Positions 20,425 to 33,330 of a DNA stretch of 64,000 bases are shown here, piece by piece. The notes under the pieces are model-generated. The model did not search any database. It was not told the DNA's origin and saw only the letters and a program-made list of their open reading frames with translations. The DNA is taken from contig OX328104.1 of the NCBI GenBank assembly GCA_946811185.2, positions 45,678,505-45,742,504 on the forward strand. The letters are read 5' to 3'. The first letter of the stretch is position 1, and every line of letters begins with the position of its first letter. A program made the translations under genes and the position numbers. Origin of the DNA: Hippopus hippopus. Lineage: Eukaryota > Mollusca > Bivalvia > Cardiida > Cardiidae.

Positions 20425-23249
20425 TAGACTTGCTTAATTTGTAGTTCCATTTTTTAAGTACGACACACTTTAACTCTGTACCGAACGAAAATAATTTAGG
20501 CTGATCCTAATAGAAAGGATTTGCAGGCAGAAAGTTTAACGTGGCTTGAATAACGGGTTGTGTTCAAAAAATCTTTATGGGAAAAGGATAAAATGCAGAT
20601 TATCAGTATTTTCTCCTTTTCCAATCTTTTCAAAAGCCTTCCTCGGGAATAGTTTAATACATGGTATATTACTAAAACCCTTATTGGCGAGAAAATTTTA
20701 GATTTTTCAACACTCATGTAGAAAGCAGTAGCAGAAGACAAATTAAATTCGACGAATGACGTTTATTGTCTTTGATAGTAAAAAAAACATTGTTTGAAAA
20801 AGAGAAACTGCTGCTTCTCCTTGTCCCAAAACGTTTTCGAAGATCTTTCTTACACATGATCGTTCGGTAAAACGTTTTTAACGAATAGGTCTAATGAGAC
20901 CAATGCCGAAGGCATTTTAGAACGTGTAATCTGATCTTGGGTCTATACCGTCAACTTTTTCGTCAAACTCAAAGGATAATATATGGGATATGACATGAGC
21001 TGGCATGCGAGGTAAAATTTTATTAAATGAGTATGGCAAAACTGTCATTAAGCGATCCTTGGATGAGCTTAAGAACATTTATTGAATTATGCTTGATAAA
21101 ACATTTACATCAAATGCCAACGAATGCCAGATTCAATTTATCACATAACTGTATTTCAAAATTATATGTTCGAGATATGTTAGAACAGTTAATTTCACAG
21201 AGAAATCAGGCTCAGCAATGTTTTAGAAATGAGGCGTATGATAACAGCATTTGACCAAGTACGGCACTATCGCAAACATGTGTAGGATAAGAAAATTCTC
21301 GATGGCTGTATTCCACTGAAATAAGGGTAGTTACGTGATAATAATAGAATCTGGCATGAAATTGGTATTTCGGATAAATTCTATCAAACGAGTATAAAAA
21401 AATTTAATTAAAGGAGTTTTAGGGGAGATTAATATAATTTTGTCCCAAAAGTCAGCTAATGTCCGTTTCTTTTAAGCACATAACTGCTGTTTTTTACGAA
21501 TAATGTAAAGATCAAAACACATTATGTGTTGAAACTTACATGGATAAGACCGACTCACGTCTTGGACAATTCTACCTATCGTTCCTAGGAGCCCCATACT
21601 TATATCAAAGCCTAGATTTGAAATCTAACAGTAATCAAATCTTAGCATTGAAATAATCATCGCTTTTTAAGATTTAACTGACAGGGAAATATGAGTAGGT
21701 CACGTTTTCGAATGCAGAGTAGAAATACAGTGTTTTTACACATGATGTAATATCAAGCTTCACCTTCCTTCTACGAGTAATAACAGATTTGCATTACGTT
21801 GAAGAAATATTTGTACATGTATGAATGTAGAAACTGAGATAAGTTAGCGTGTCGTTTAATATAAAATCTTTTTAAAACGAATCTAGAATGTTATTCAGCT
21901 AGCCTAATAAAGCGAGAGAATAAGTAAACCTAATAATTTGATTGTCAAAAAATACATTCGAGAAGATATCTATAGGTTGTTAAGTTATTGTGATGCGTCT
22001 ATGTAGAAACATAGATAGTGATCGCAGACCAAATTAAAAATTCGAGGGGCATAATAATATTGTGAGAAATGGATTGAAATGAAATTAGACATAAGAAAGC
22101 ATTCTGTTAAGTTGAATTGCGGTGAATTAGTCAAACAGGACGCTTTTTTGCAGATGTATTAAACCATCTTTTTACAGAGCATGGCTGATGTATTGCCATG
22201 CACGCATAAAATGAGGTAGAAATATAACAGAAGCACAGCAGAATAAAGTTTTGATGATCGTTCAGGCAGGCAAAGATCGCGAAGAACGAAGGCAGCAAAT
22301 AAATGTGAAAAGGGGGCTTAATGCATTTGTAAAAGTATCGACTCATGTCAGCCTGCGCAGTCCGCGCAGGCTGACATGGATCAAAAGTTTTCGCTATCTT
22401 CAAATTTTCTGCATGTCAAAGTATAATTCTACCTCGTGATCCAATTGGTGTTTCACCAAATTGACCTAGTCTGTAACAAGGTGATGTCTCGCTTAATGTA
22501 ATGCGTCACGGACATGCATTAACCCTTCTTTTGCTAGAGCATGGCTCAAATCGGGATTTAACCCCTTTTCAAACGATCCAGTGTTTCACCTCCCTTGAAA
22601 AAGGGAGCTTTTGAAAGCATTATGAAAAGAGAAGAAAATGTTGGTAACCAGCATTTTCTCCTTTCCCCACAATGATTTTACCGTTTAAGAAGCGAATCCC
22701 ATAACAACATCAACTAAAGCAAGCCTCTGATTGTATACGCAGCATTCAGAAAATGTCACACTGGCCACATACTGACTTACAATAAAGTAACAATGATGAT
22801 AATGATGATGATGATCATGACGGTGACGATGATGATGATGAAAATGAACTTACCCTTTCGATGCCAAGAACAAACTGTTGAATTTTTTTCTTTTTCTTGT
22901 GAATATTGTTATTCGAAATCAAACTGCACATAATTTCCAGGATCCTGAATTTACAATGTCACATAATTATTATGCAAGGTATCCAGAAAGAGTCTTGAAC
23001 TTGTAATAAGGTTATATGAGCTTGTATTCCCCAACGATTATAAAAAATTCATTCACTGTGAAAAAGGGTTTTATTACATCTGCAAGAAGTATCGACCGAG
23101 ATCAGGCTGCGCTGGCTGACCTGAGTCGAAACTGTTTGCTATTGGTCAATTTTCTGCATGTGAAAAGACCAATTTACCTCACAACTCAGGTGGTTGTTCG
23201 ACAAAACTGACTTTATGAATTCAGAATTACGTTATGATGACTTGCTTGG

Positions 23250-23464
23250 TAAAACCCTTTAGCTGCTAAGCCCGACTCACTGACATTTTGAGGACAGTGT
23301 AGATCAAGATCAGACTGCACAGAACGTGCAGTCTGATCTTGGATCTACACTTTCCGATAAGAAGACCTTTTTCTCGTCCAAAAAATTAATCGAAACAACA
23401 TTATTCGGGTTTCTATTATCGGCTGAAAAGTTTAATTTCATTTATTTAGCAGGATAAGGGTTAA
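23250..23464. mobile_element. MITE family 3 (TTAA end, GATCAGACTGCACG hairpin)
   Basis: The central hairpin at 23303-23347 (tcaagatcagactgcacaga and its complement) is nearly perfect. The right end is agcaggataaggg followed by TTAA at 23461-23464. The left end, accctttagctgctaag, has lost its TTAA. Confidence 0.68.
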
Positions 23465-24449
23465 TGGATCACAGAGATGTATTAAACCCCCATTTCTTTC
23501 TTTCAGAGCGCCGCTCTAGGTAATTGTGTTCCAATTAAAAAAAATGGCGATCTCATTGGCCGAGACAGAACGCTACATCCTGTCTCAGGGTAGTTTTTTA
23601 ATCTATTAATTGAAATGTCTTAACCTTAGGCTTTAAGGCGTGACTCAAAACGTTTTTGCGAACAATGTATATCAATATATTAAAATTACACAGAACTTGC
23701 AGCCTGGTCTTAAATCTACACTGTCCGATACAGTAAAAGTTTTCCTCTGAAATGAAGTTTGGAATAACAAAAATTGAATTTTGATTATTATGTTGAAATG
23801 CTAATTTAACTAGACTATTTATCAGAAGACAAAGTTTTAAATTGGTTTAATGACAAAGTAACCGCGACAGTTTCGGTGTGGCTAAAATGGTAGATATTTT
23901 TCCTTAGGAAAAAAAAAAAAAACATCGTGGGAAATGGAAAAAAAGATGCTGGTTACCAGCATTTTCTTCTTGTCCCACAATGTTTTCAGAGGCTTTTTTC
24001 AAGGTCAATACACTCGGGATTTTGAGACCAATGTTTTACAATTTATGTAGCAATAAAAGCGTTTAAACTGTTGGTAGAATTTTGGCCTCTCAAACCTATT
24101 TACAGACCAAACGATATACGTGTATAGATCTATATAATGTACTATTTTCTCTTTTTTTTTTGCGCCTTGAGGGTAAAAAATGCACACTTTTATCTTGTGA
24201 ACACAAACAAAAACACCCATACGTACACTTTAACCACGAAGACTTGACATACTTGTATGAGTAAACAAATACAATAAGTGCATTAATAGCATCATGTCAA
24301 AATAGAACGAACCAGTAGAAGTAGGACGCAGCTTCGATGTTACGAATATACTAGGGGCCGTGCATGTGAGACTAGGGGAAGCAACTCTTTATTTAGAACC
24401 GGAAATGAACTCACTTTGTCGTCTGTTTGCATCAAATGTTCATCCTGCT

Positions 24450-25465
24450 AAGAGATTAGTAAACACGAAAAACAAATGACAAAGAGGGAAAAGTCGTCAT
24501 ATCGATGATAATGGAGGAATATTGTTCGGTAAGATTTCCAAAGTGTTTGGTAGGAGTAAAGGTACGATTTCAATTGTTTTTAAAGAGAAAGTGAGCAAGT
24601 AAAACTGGATCGAACAGAAAATATTCCTTGCAGTTGTCGGCCAAAAATCATCGGCGATCGTGGACTTAAAAATTTTCACGGATGTAAAACTAGATCGAAG
24701 ACAAGTCTCTCGGGAAATCGCTTTACTTTACAACTCATCCTCTTTGAAAAAATGTTTTGGCAGAGCAGTGCAAAAGCATGTTCGTATGTCGGGATATGAC
24801 AACGATAGATAAGGAAGAGGGTCAACTTTTCATCTAGCAACAAACAGAGAAGTTTTTATGGATTTGGGACTAAACAAGGTTGGACAGTAGATTCTATGTG
24901 GAAAAATGAATTTTCAGTAGTAATATAATGGTCAACTTAAAGCCTAGTGGACAACTAACATACAGCGTGGAGGAAAGTTAGTGAAAGGTGCTTAGGGTAT
25001 GTGGCTGCCAAAATCAAAGCTAACTTGAAAGTTGTAGATGGGCCAGTCTGGGGATGTAACAGTACTTGTTATTCGGGAACTGGGATGCTTGTCTTCATAG
25101 ACGAAAGTATGAACAGTACATTCAGAAGCCAGATCTGTATTTGTGACCATCCACTGCTAAACATTTTCATGACGTTTCATAGTCATCCAAGATGGTAATT
25201 TTCCTGCTCATAAAAGCTGTTAGGCTACAGGATGTAAACAAAACAATAACATTCCTGTATTGTCTTAGCCAGCACAGTTCCCAGACCTAAGTGCATTGAA
25301 AACATTTGGTTACTATTAAATTAAATCCAAACTTTATATGATCCAGAACATAAATGATGTGAGAACCTGATTGCTGACCTCAAGGAATGAAATACCTGTT
25401 TGCAATGTACAAACACTATATTCAGCCCCACCTAGAAGAATTTGAAAAGTTTTAATAAAAAAAGG
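24450..25465 (+). pseudogene. Decayed Tc1/mariner transposase
   Basis: Three pieces fit a Tc1/mariner transposase in order: a helix-turn-helix stretch at about 24528-24575 (GKISKVFGRSKGTISIVF), a later stretch at about 25185-25205 (FIVIQDGNFPAH, where QDNxPxH is usual), and PAQFPDLSALKTF at about 25269-25307, where the family has WPAQSPDLNPIEN. Stops and frame changes break it many times, so it cannot make enzyme. No TIRs could be set. The family call rests on the order and spacing of these motifs and not on one long match. Confidence 0.65.
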
Positions 25466-25624
25466 CAGCATGACAAAGTATTGATAGTGGAAAGAATCTT
25501 CTAAGCAAGGTAAGTTTCATGTTGAAAGTTGTGTTAGTTTAGTTCTTTATGGCGGCCAGTAAAAACAGTTCACTCCTTTTTGGCATGATGCTGTATTTGT
25601 GAAATAAACTGATCATAATTATGC

Positions 25625-25852
25625 TTAAGCCTTTACCAAATGACAAAATTTAAGACTAAACCAATTTGAAAGCAATTGCAGACAACAATGAAATGTGAAT
25701 CAATTGATTATTTCTGTCTTTGATAGGGTAGAAAATATTGTGGGAAAAGAAGGAAATGCTGTCTACCAGCACTTTCTCCTTTTCCAACAATATTTTCAAA
25801 AGGTTTCTTTTTCAGTGTCGTTTAAATTTGGGATTGTGTTGTAAAGAGTTAA
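25625..25852. mobile_element. Palindromic MITE family 1, copy
   Basis: A 228-bp copy bounded by TTAA at both ends (cttaagcctttacc ... gtaaagagttaac). The hairpin is slightly decayed. It lies just after the decayed Tc1/mariner relic. Confidence 0.75.
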
Positions 25853-26321
25853 CACCCCTTCATAGTGGACCATTCAGTGCATTCATGTCTGAGTATATGT
25901 GGTATACCTAAAACTAACAGTTTACTGTGAAATACAGTCAAATTGCAACAACTTCAGTATGAGAAAGACCAAGCAGTTTCTTGGTACTGTCAGTGAGTTT
26001 TTATTGTTGATAACAATCAATTCTTGAGACTTAAAATTTAGTTTGAACGATGAATTGAAACATTCATTGCATTTGAGGGTCTTAGGAAATTATGCATTTC
26101 TAGGCAGTTACAATTGCTTTGAATTTATAAGCAATCAGAAGTGCTGCTGAAATATTTTGGATGCAAGGGTTATCTGTTCAGATACATGCAATGAAATAAA
26201 GTACCCCCACTTTATAACAATGACCCAAGTCATTACTTTTTAAAAGAGAGTGACCTAAGGGCCTAGTATAAATTAATGACAATGGCCCACAATTTTTTTA
26301 ACATAAGGCCTGGACTTTTAT

Positions 26322-26540
26322 TTAACTCTTTACCAAATGACAAAAGTTTAGACTGGTCCAATTTAAAAGCATTTGCAGACAACAAAATAAATGTGACTCA
26401 AAAACTGAAAGGAAAGATAGAAAGCATTGTGGGAAAAGGAGAAAATGCAGGTTACCAGCATTTTATCCTTTTCCCACAATGTTTTCAAAAGGATTCTTTC
26501 TCAGGGTCGTTAAAACTTGGGATTATGTGGTAAAGGGTTG
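26322..26540. mobile_element. Palindromic MITE family 1, copy
   Basis: The left end is TTAACTCTTTACC. The right end is GGTAAAGGGTTGA, with one change in the TTAA. The central hairpin at about 26432-26478 is well kept. Confidence 0.72.
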
Positions 26541-27516
26541 ATGGGGGTCCTTTTACATTTGTTACACTGATTAGGAAAAGTTATCTTCAAATTACTGCAT
26601 GGTCAAATGGTCACATGTTCACTGTACAAACAACATTTGCTTGATTCTTGTATCACATATATCTAGAAATATACATACTACAGATACCGGTAAATACTAA
26701 ACATAATGAGGTCTCACAATGAAAGCGATATTTACAAGATGGCGCCATAGAATTGACGCCCCGTCCAAGCCGTACTCATCAAACAATTCTAAATTTTGTT
26801 TTCGTTCAACTTTACTAGTCTAGCTATTGACTGTGATTTTCTGTCAAGGGCAATCAGGGGTTGAATTCACCAACTATTCTAATAAGCATTATTTATCTAA
26901 TTCTAAAGCTAGACAGTAATAAAAAAAAAAATGTTATTTTAGAATTGAGAAAATTCTGTAGAATTAGACTAGGAATGCTATTTTGAATGATTGGTGAAAT
27001 AGACCAAGATGGGTAGACATGGAATTTAGAATAGAACTTAAATTGAGAATTGTTGATGAATACAACCAATTTTGAATACACAGTTTTTATGTATTGAGAC
27101 TAAAGTTGCCAAAGTTTATCTAAAAACTCATGCCTGAAAATGGTAAAGTCACATAAGACAGACGGCTCTTGGAAACATTGTCGGAAAAGGAGAAAATGCT
27201 GGTAACCAGCAATTTTTATTTCCCATAATGTTGTCAAAAGCAACTTCTAAAGGGTTGTTAAAACCTGGCATTGTTTGGAAAAGGGTTATGTCAACATGAC
27301 ATTGGCTGTACTCCATTTACTTCTCTGGATAAATGTCATACTGTATGCTGTGCATAAGGATTCCTAATGTAATATGTAACCTGTTGAATATGGCTATATA
27401 GATTTTCATTATCAAAAACAATTCTAAAATGTTTTATCACTGAATTAAGGAAGGCAATAGCTAGTAAACCATAAAAAATATAAGAATTAAAAGTATAAGA
27501 AAAATTCCTTGTCATA

Positions 27517-27590
27517 TTTCCTTAATGGGCTACGAAGCTTCTGACGATAGTTTTTTCCTTAATGGGCTACGAAGCTTCTGACGATAGTTT
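27517..27590 (+). repeat. Tandem duplication, about 37 bp x 2
   Basis: The unit ccttaatgggctacgaagct + tctgacgatagtttt is repeated without change. Its first 18 bases recur in inverse form at 30894-30911. Confidence 0.85.
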
Positions 27591-27848
27591 AAGATTTCGA
27601 GCTTATTCTATGGATAAAAGACTTATGATTGAATGCATTTCATAATCAAACAAAGTTTCTGCAACATTTTATTATTAAATCAAGTAAGATAATACCTGAT
27701 AAACCATCAAGAAACAAGAATAAAAGTATACATACAAAAAATGTCTTTACATATTATGCAGAGACATACTGTGTTGTAGTAGTTCCATTTATAAATGTTC
27801 AAACAAAATGATTTACTGTCAAGAAATCCAAATAGGCCCCTTTAATTT

Positions 27849-28046
27849 TTAACTCTTATCCTGCTAAATAAGTGAAATGAAACCCAAATTTTGCTATTTC
27901 AAAGGTATTTTTTTTTAAAATGATATGTCCTTATGGGACAGTGTAGATCCAAGATCAGACTGCACGTTCTGTGCAGTCTGATCTTGATGTACACTGTCTG
28001 CAAAAGGTCCTTGAAGTTGAGTCGCGCTTAGCAACCTAAAGGTTAA
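27849..28046. mobile_element. MITE family 3, copy with TTAA at both ends
   Basis: TTAACTCTTATCCTGCTAAA at the left and ggTTAA at the right, 198 bp. The hairpin at about 27948-27988 (aagatcagactgcacgttct and its complement) is perfect in its stem. Confidence 0.72.
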
Positions 28047-28551
28047 GTATGGTAATCAATACATGAAATATCTATAACTATAGTATTCTCTGACTTTTAC
28101 CCTTTAACAAACAAGCCTTAGATTTAACCCTTAGGCTACTAAGCACATCTCGGGCACTTTTACAGACAGTTTAGACCAAATTTTCGTTTCGTTTATTTAG
28201 CAGCTTATTTAATCCTTATTTAGCAGGATTAACAATCTTAAAGAAGAATGCCTGCCCTTTAAAAACATTGTGGGATAAGAAGAAAATGTTGGTAACCAAC
28301 ATTTTCTCCTTTTCCCACAAAGTTTTCTACTCTTTCAGACATAAATTCCATCATTTGAGCCACATGTGGTTTGGCGTATGCTAGTATTTTGAATTTGGAC
28401 TGGTCAGTGTAAAATTTAGTGGTCTGGTGACGAATTAAATATAGATATGCTAGATGTACTGTAGTTTTTCTGTATACCAAAACCTTCAGAGAAAAGTACA
28501 CAAGTCTAAATTGAAAACATTTGCAGATGACCACTACAGGGTGATTTACAA

Positions 28552-28808
28552 GATGGCTTGCAACACGCGAAAACGGGCATTCGGACATTTGCCTATAGTG
28601 TCGTCTCGGCTCAGCCTGCGCAGACTAATCGGAATTGACACTTACTGTTCTTATGTAATTTTGTTTTGTGCAAGTGTACTATAGGACAAAATCTAGTGTA
28701 GTGGTAAATTGCCTTCTCGGATTAGCATGCGAGGATTACGCAGGCTGATCAGAGACGACATTTTACGTAAATGTCCGAATACCCCTATTCGCGTGTTGCA
28801 GGCCAGAT
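28552..28808. mobile_element. Two-lobed MITE family 2, diverged copy
   Basis: A third copy (gatggcttgcaacacgcg ... gcgtgttgcaggcca). One lobe has lost most of its left arm, so the hairpin is incomplete. Confidence 0.65.
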
Positions 28809-29319
28809 GGGGATTTGTCTTTGAAAGGCTAAAAAACATTGTGGGGAAAGGGGAAAATGCCAGTTACCAACATATCCTCCTTTGCCCACAATGCTTTCAA
28901 AAGGTATTAAGTTCCTCAGGGTCGTAAAAAAACCCCTCTGAATTGTATGGTAAAAGGTAACACAGACTGAAATCTAACAAAAACCATTGAAAAGGTAGGG
29001 AATTTACGTTTTGAATGAAAATGTCAATATCCCCCTTTAAACCCAAGTTGCCTTAAAGTATCAATTCGGTTTAATGTCTAAACAGAGGGTTTAGACTAAA
29101 TCTAAGCCTGCACCTTTCGTTCCGTCTGATCGTTTGTTAACAACACTTCAGCTAACTCTTTACTAAACGATAAAAATGTAAACTCGTCTAAGTAATGCAA
29201 AGACGACAAATAAAGTGTAGTTCAAATGATAACGTTTGTCTCTGAAAGGTTAGAAATCATTGGGAGAGAAAAAAAATGCAGGTTACAAGCATTTTCTTCT
29301 TTTCCCACAATGTTTTCAA

Positions 29320-30130
29320 AAGGCTTCTTCCAAGGGGTCACTAAAACACGGGATTGTTTGGTATAGTCTTAAAATAACCATCTGAAATGAATTTGCAATT
29401 AATAGTCAACGTAACAATCATACTTAAAGTTTAAAAATTTGATACAAAAATATACGTGAAAATATTGTAGCAAAAAGAGAAATACCGGTAGCTTGTAACT
29501 TTTAACGAGCAATTCCACCTTTTGCCCTAATTTTTTTTTTAATGCAGTCTTTTGCAAAACAGGCCGTTCAAAGACGGAAGTAACTTAGACAACCGAATGT
29601 CGTGTTTCTTTAAGTTATCGTTCTTGTAACAATACCTCTTGTATAGTTTGGTAATTAATTCAATTCAAAGTCTGTAACACATTAAGGTTGTTTCTCGGTC
29701 CTTCAATTATTTGGAACGAGAATAAGTCCTATTAACCAACTTAAAGGCCCACTAGCAGCTAAATATGAACATTTAAAGTACAGGCAAATTCATACCATTT
29801 GAAAGTATTGTGATTGTTGTATGCCAGAAGATCTGGTCAGGTGAAGATGGTCAACGTTCTAGTCTCTGGCAGTGGGAGAACAATGAATATTAAATGAAGA
29901 AATAATGTTGGCAGCAAAATCTAGTTTTAAAAGAGCCTATTTAGATTTCTTCACAGTAAAACAAAATTCCTTGTAAAACACTGATTAATACTGCAACATT
30001 ATATGTTTCTCTGCAAGCGTATAGAAAGTCATCATTACATACAGTAAAAAGCTGCAATTTTGACATCCAAAAAAAACGGAATAGTCGTGATGCGATCGGT
30101 AGCTTTGTTAATTTCTTTCAAGATCAGATA
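29320..30130. other. No gene or repeat recognised
   Basis: After the family 1 copy at about 29150-29375 I see no exon, hairpin or repeat family in this stretch. Confidence 0.4.
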
Positions 30131-30146
30131 CATGTATGACGTCACC

Positions 30147-30773
30147 TAGCCTGGGTTCCGGTCCGTTCACTTTTTTCCTTTTCTATCATTTGGACGTTAC
30201 TTTGTCAAAAGTGACGGCCTGGGGACATTCGAAATCCGATCGCAACGACATCTACTTTATTCCGTCTCACAGTGGGGTAAACTAGATGTCGCTGCAGTCC
30301 GTTTTCGAACGTAAATGACTAAAAATGGATACCGAAATTCCAATAGCCTCAGTTTGATAACTTCCTGTTTGTGAGCCATCTTTGAAAGTACTGACAACAA
30401 AATTTCAAACAGATTATTCAAAATGAGGATAGTGTAACAATAACAAGGATTTTTGAAGGTCGCGATGTATTTTGATGGCACCGACCGGTTCGAGAAAGTC
30501 GCACGTATATGAAATCACCCCTGCTGAATTTGAATTGGTCTAAAAAAGCGTGAATCCATCGTTTTCAACATTGTGACGTCACGCGATAAACAAATCTATA
30601 ATTAGATTATCTGCCCAATTCATAGTCATGGGGAGACCCTCGAATGTCCCCAGGCGGTAAAAATAACGGAAGCGATAAACAGATATATAGCTGCCAAAGA
30701 TCTATATCAGACCGTGATTTAGAGAGTGTTATACGAGGAAATTAAGACATTAGTACGGCCTGGACCCAGGCTA
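30147..30773. mobile_element. TIR element with 9-bp target duplication
   Basis: The 627-bp element starts TAGCCTGGGTTCC and ends GGACCCAGGCTA (one unpaired T). It is flanked on both sides by gacgtcacc (30138-30146 and 30774-30782). A second inner inverted pair (ggggacattcga at about 30211 / tcgaatgtcccc at about 30641) strengthens the call. No transposase is encoded. The superfamily is not clear; 9-bp duplications are usual for Mutator-like elements. Confidence 0.72.
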
Positions 30774-33238
30774 GACGTCACCGTACTTTTTTGAATGTGA
30801 TCCTACATAGATGACGCCTGCTATTGATCATGTGACATCCCCACAAGTCTTTGCGAAATATTGGCTGGAAATCTGAAAATGCACCAAGAGGCCATGTAGC
30901 CCATTAAGGAAATACCACTGAAACGATTTTTTCTCATAGATCTACCTTTCATTTTTATTTATTGGTGGTTCGCTAGCTATTATCTTACTAAATTCACTGA
31001 CAAAACATTTCAAAAGTTTTGTTAGGTCAATAAAATCTGAATAGATCTGTCACCCTTTTACATTCATGTTTTCTGCCAGTGAACTGAATCTGGATCAAAT
31101 GTACAGATTGGCAGACTCCTGATTGCTTTAATCAGAATAAATAAAATTTACACGCAATTTTTCAACAAAATAGTTAACATGATGCCAGTATTGGGCCTAT
31201 GACGCTTTTTACGTCTTGTAAACGATACCCGGTTCCATTTTGGAATGCCATTCACGAAGCCAACGTCTTATTCAGAAAGTTCACGGTGAAACTTTACTTG
31301 GCTCACCATTTTCCTTTTTTCTTCTTTCAAGTGTAAAAAATATGAATGTGGATAAGGTTTCTTGCCATTTATCTTTTTTTTTTCCTTCTTCTTTTGAGTT
31401 TTCAAGTAAGATTGAAATCGATAATGTCATCAGTCTTGAAGATGAATTAGATTACGGCTTTTTTAGACTAGATATTTTTTTTTAGATATTTTTTTTTTTT
31501 TTTCTTGCTGCTTTGAAATAGATCTAGATCTAGAACTGGGAAAAATCAACAAGTTGGAATGAATGATGAATTCGAGCGGGAGCGAATCAAGACACTTTCT
31601 TGAAAGACCCACGCCCACGAATCAAAATCTCTCCTCTTGTGTGTGTAACACTATTCATTCGGTTTTGAGTTCGAGAATGATGCATTGTCTGATACGTGTC
31701 CTCCTGTAGAATTTTCATCCTCTCAATTGATAGATAATCCAACACACTTTTTAGTTAACGCCATGATGAAATGAATTAAGTTCGACCGATGACGTAATGA
31801 ATGACGTCACTTGTCATCTCGAATGTAATGATGATATCACCGTCACTAACAGCAACATAAACATCAATAAAGTTAAATCACTAGATAATTTCTGTTGATG
31901 GTTTCCTTTTCTGCTGTCTGCTATTTTTGTTGATAAAAGTTTCTCATCTTCTGAAAATGAATATGAACATGAAAAGAATATGGATGCATTTTGCATCAAT
32001 AAGCAAATTTTTTTCAACCCTATGAGCGCAAGAAAAAATGTCACAGGTTACCTAATACAAAGGCGTAGCGCACATAACGCACAATACCGTTAATACGCAA
32101 GTGTGTAGATCTAATGTAGAACAAATGGGAACGATTCTTTTTGTCACTCAGTAGAACAACCCCATCTCCATAATTAAGCCTAAAACTGTTTTAAAGATGA
32201 GTTTCAAACCGAGAGTAAACGTCAAATACTGCGATTTCGTCCTAGTTCTTTTTGATGGAAAAATCTCACTGTATCGGACAGTGCAGATGAAGATCAGACT
32301 GCACGTTCTGTGCAGTCTGATCTTGATTTATACTGTCCGCTGTCCGCAATTTAAGGGCACTGCGTAGCGCTTAGCAGCCTATGACATGTACAATCATACA
32401 AATAGGACTCTCGATTAAGTGTGCGTAATGACTCTGAACCCCTGATTACGCCCCTGTTATAAGCACCCTTTGATGTACAGTTCTGACTGAAGGTATTTTG
32501 ACAAGTAGATTCTAATTCATAAAATTATATCGAAAAACTTGCATATCGAATAGAAAAGGTGTCTGCATAATGCGGAATAGAAGCTAGGAACGTCGGTGTA
32601 CAAATACCCTGGGTCGAAACACTGTATGATAGACTAATTGTAGGATACTATTAAAAAGATTATGTATATAAAAACAGATGCCTTCCCGACATCGTGGTTT
32701 CATACATATGGATTTTTCGAAACTCTTCTAGTCCTGTATTGAAAGGAAAAAAGCAACAGTTTAAAGTATTGCTGACATTATCTCTGACTTTTAGAACAGC
32801 TTTGCCCTAATCTCTACGGAGTATGTGTTCAGATAGGAATCCAAGACAACCAATAAACAAAGCCTTACAACCTTTGAATTAATATGACAATCGGACCACT
32901 TTTTGTTATTGTCATAGTGGCATAGTGTACATGTACATGATGATCTAGTTTACCTTTGTCTTTTTGTCTTAACTTTCTACAGATCCTACACTTGTGCTTG
33001 AAATGCTATTAGATCTACTAAAATGAATATCGCTGGCGCTGTAGTAAAGGATGTATACACATCGAATTTTATAAGAATGTCGACCACCTTCGAATTGGCG
33101 GTTATATCGAGACAGAAAAGTCGGCAAAATCTTTCAATAATTAGTCAAAATGACTGTTTTTTCTTAGCCAATATGATAGCTAGTTTGGAATTGAGAGTAA
33201 CACCTCAATTTAGAAAATTTAGTGAAGAGCAGCCCAAA

Positions 33239-33330
33239 TTTTGTTTCAATGAGTACACGTAACACTCACGTTACTTGAACCTTATTTTGTTTCAATGAGT
33301 ACACGTAACACTCACGTTACTTGAACCTTA
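33239..33330 (+). repeat. Perfect tandem duplication, 46 bp x 2
   Basis: The unit ttttgtttcaatgagtacac + gtaacactcacgttacttga + acctta occurs at 33239-33284 and 33285-33330 with no difference. Confidence 0.9.

Larger units (their letters stand above)
19800..24300. other. Gene-free host stretch with scattered MITEs
   Basis: Holds the family 2 copy at 20157-20424, family 1 cores at about 20580-20625, 22629-22670 and 23932-23980, a family 4 copy at about 22140-22550 and the family 3 copy at 23250-23464. There is also a GAT-rich microsatellite at 22790-22850. A short reading frame at 21027-21254 has no family I recognise. Confidence 0.5.

Noticed and set aside
21027..21254. 75-codon frame beginning MSMAKLSLSDPWMSL
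   Set aside because: No recognisable family, no splice context and ordinary length for chance in this A/T-rich DNA.
22790..22850. CRISPR-like or regular array
   Set aside because: It is a simple GAT-rich microsatellite without spacers. No CRISPR array is expected or seen in this animal DNA.
33023..33262. 79-codon frame ending in the 46-bp tandem duplication
   Set aside because: No homology recognised; the last codons lie inside a simple duplication.
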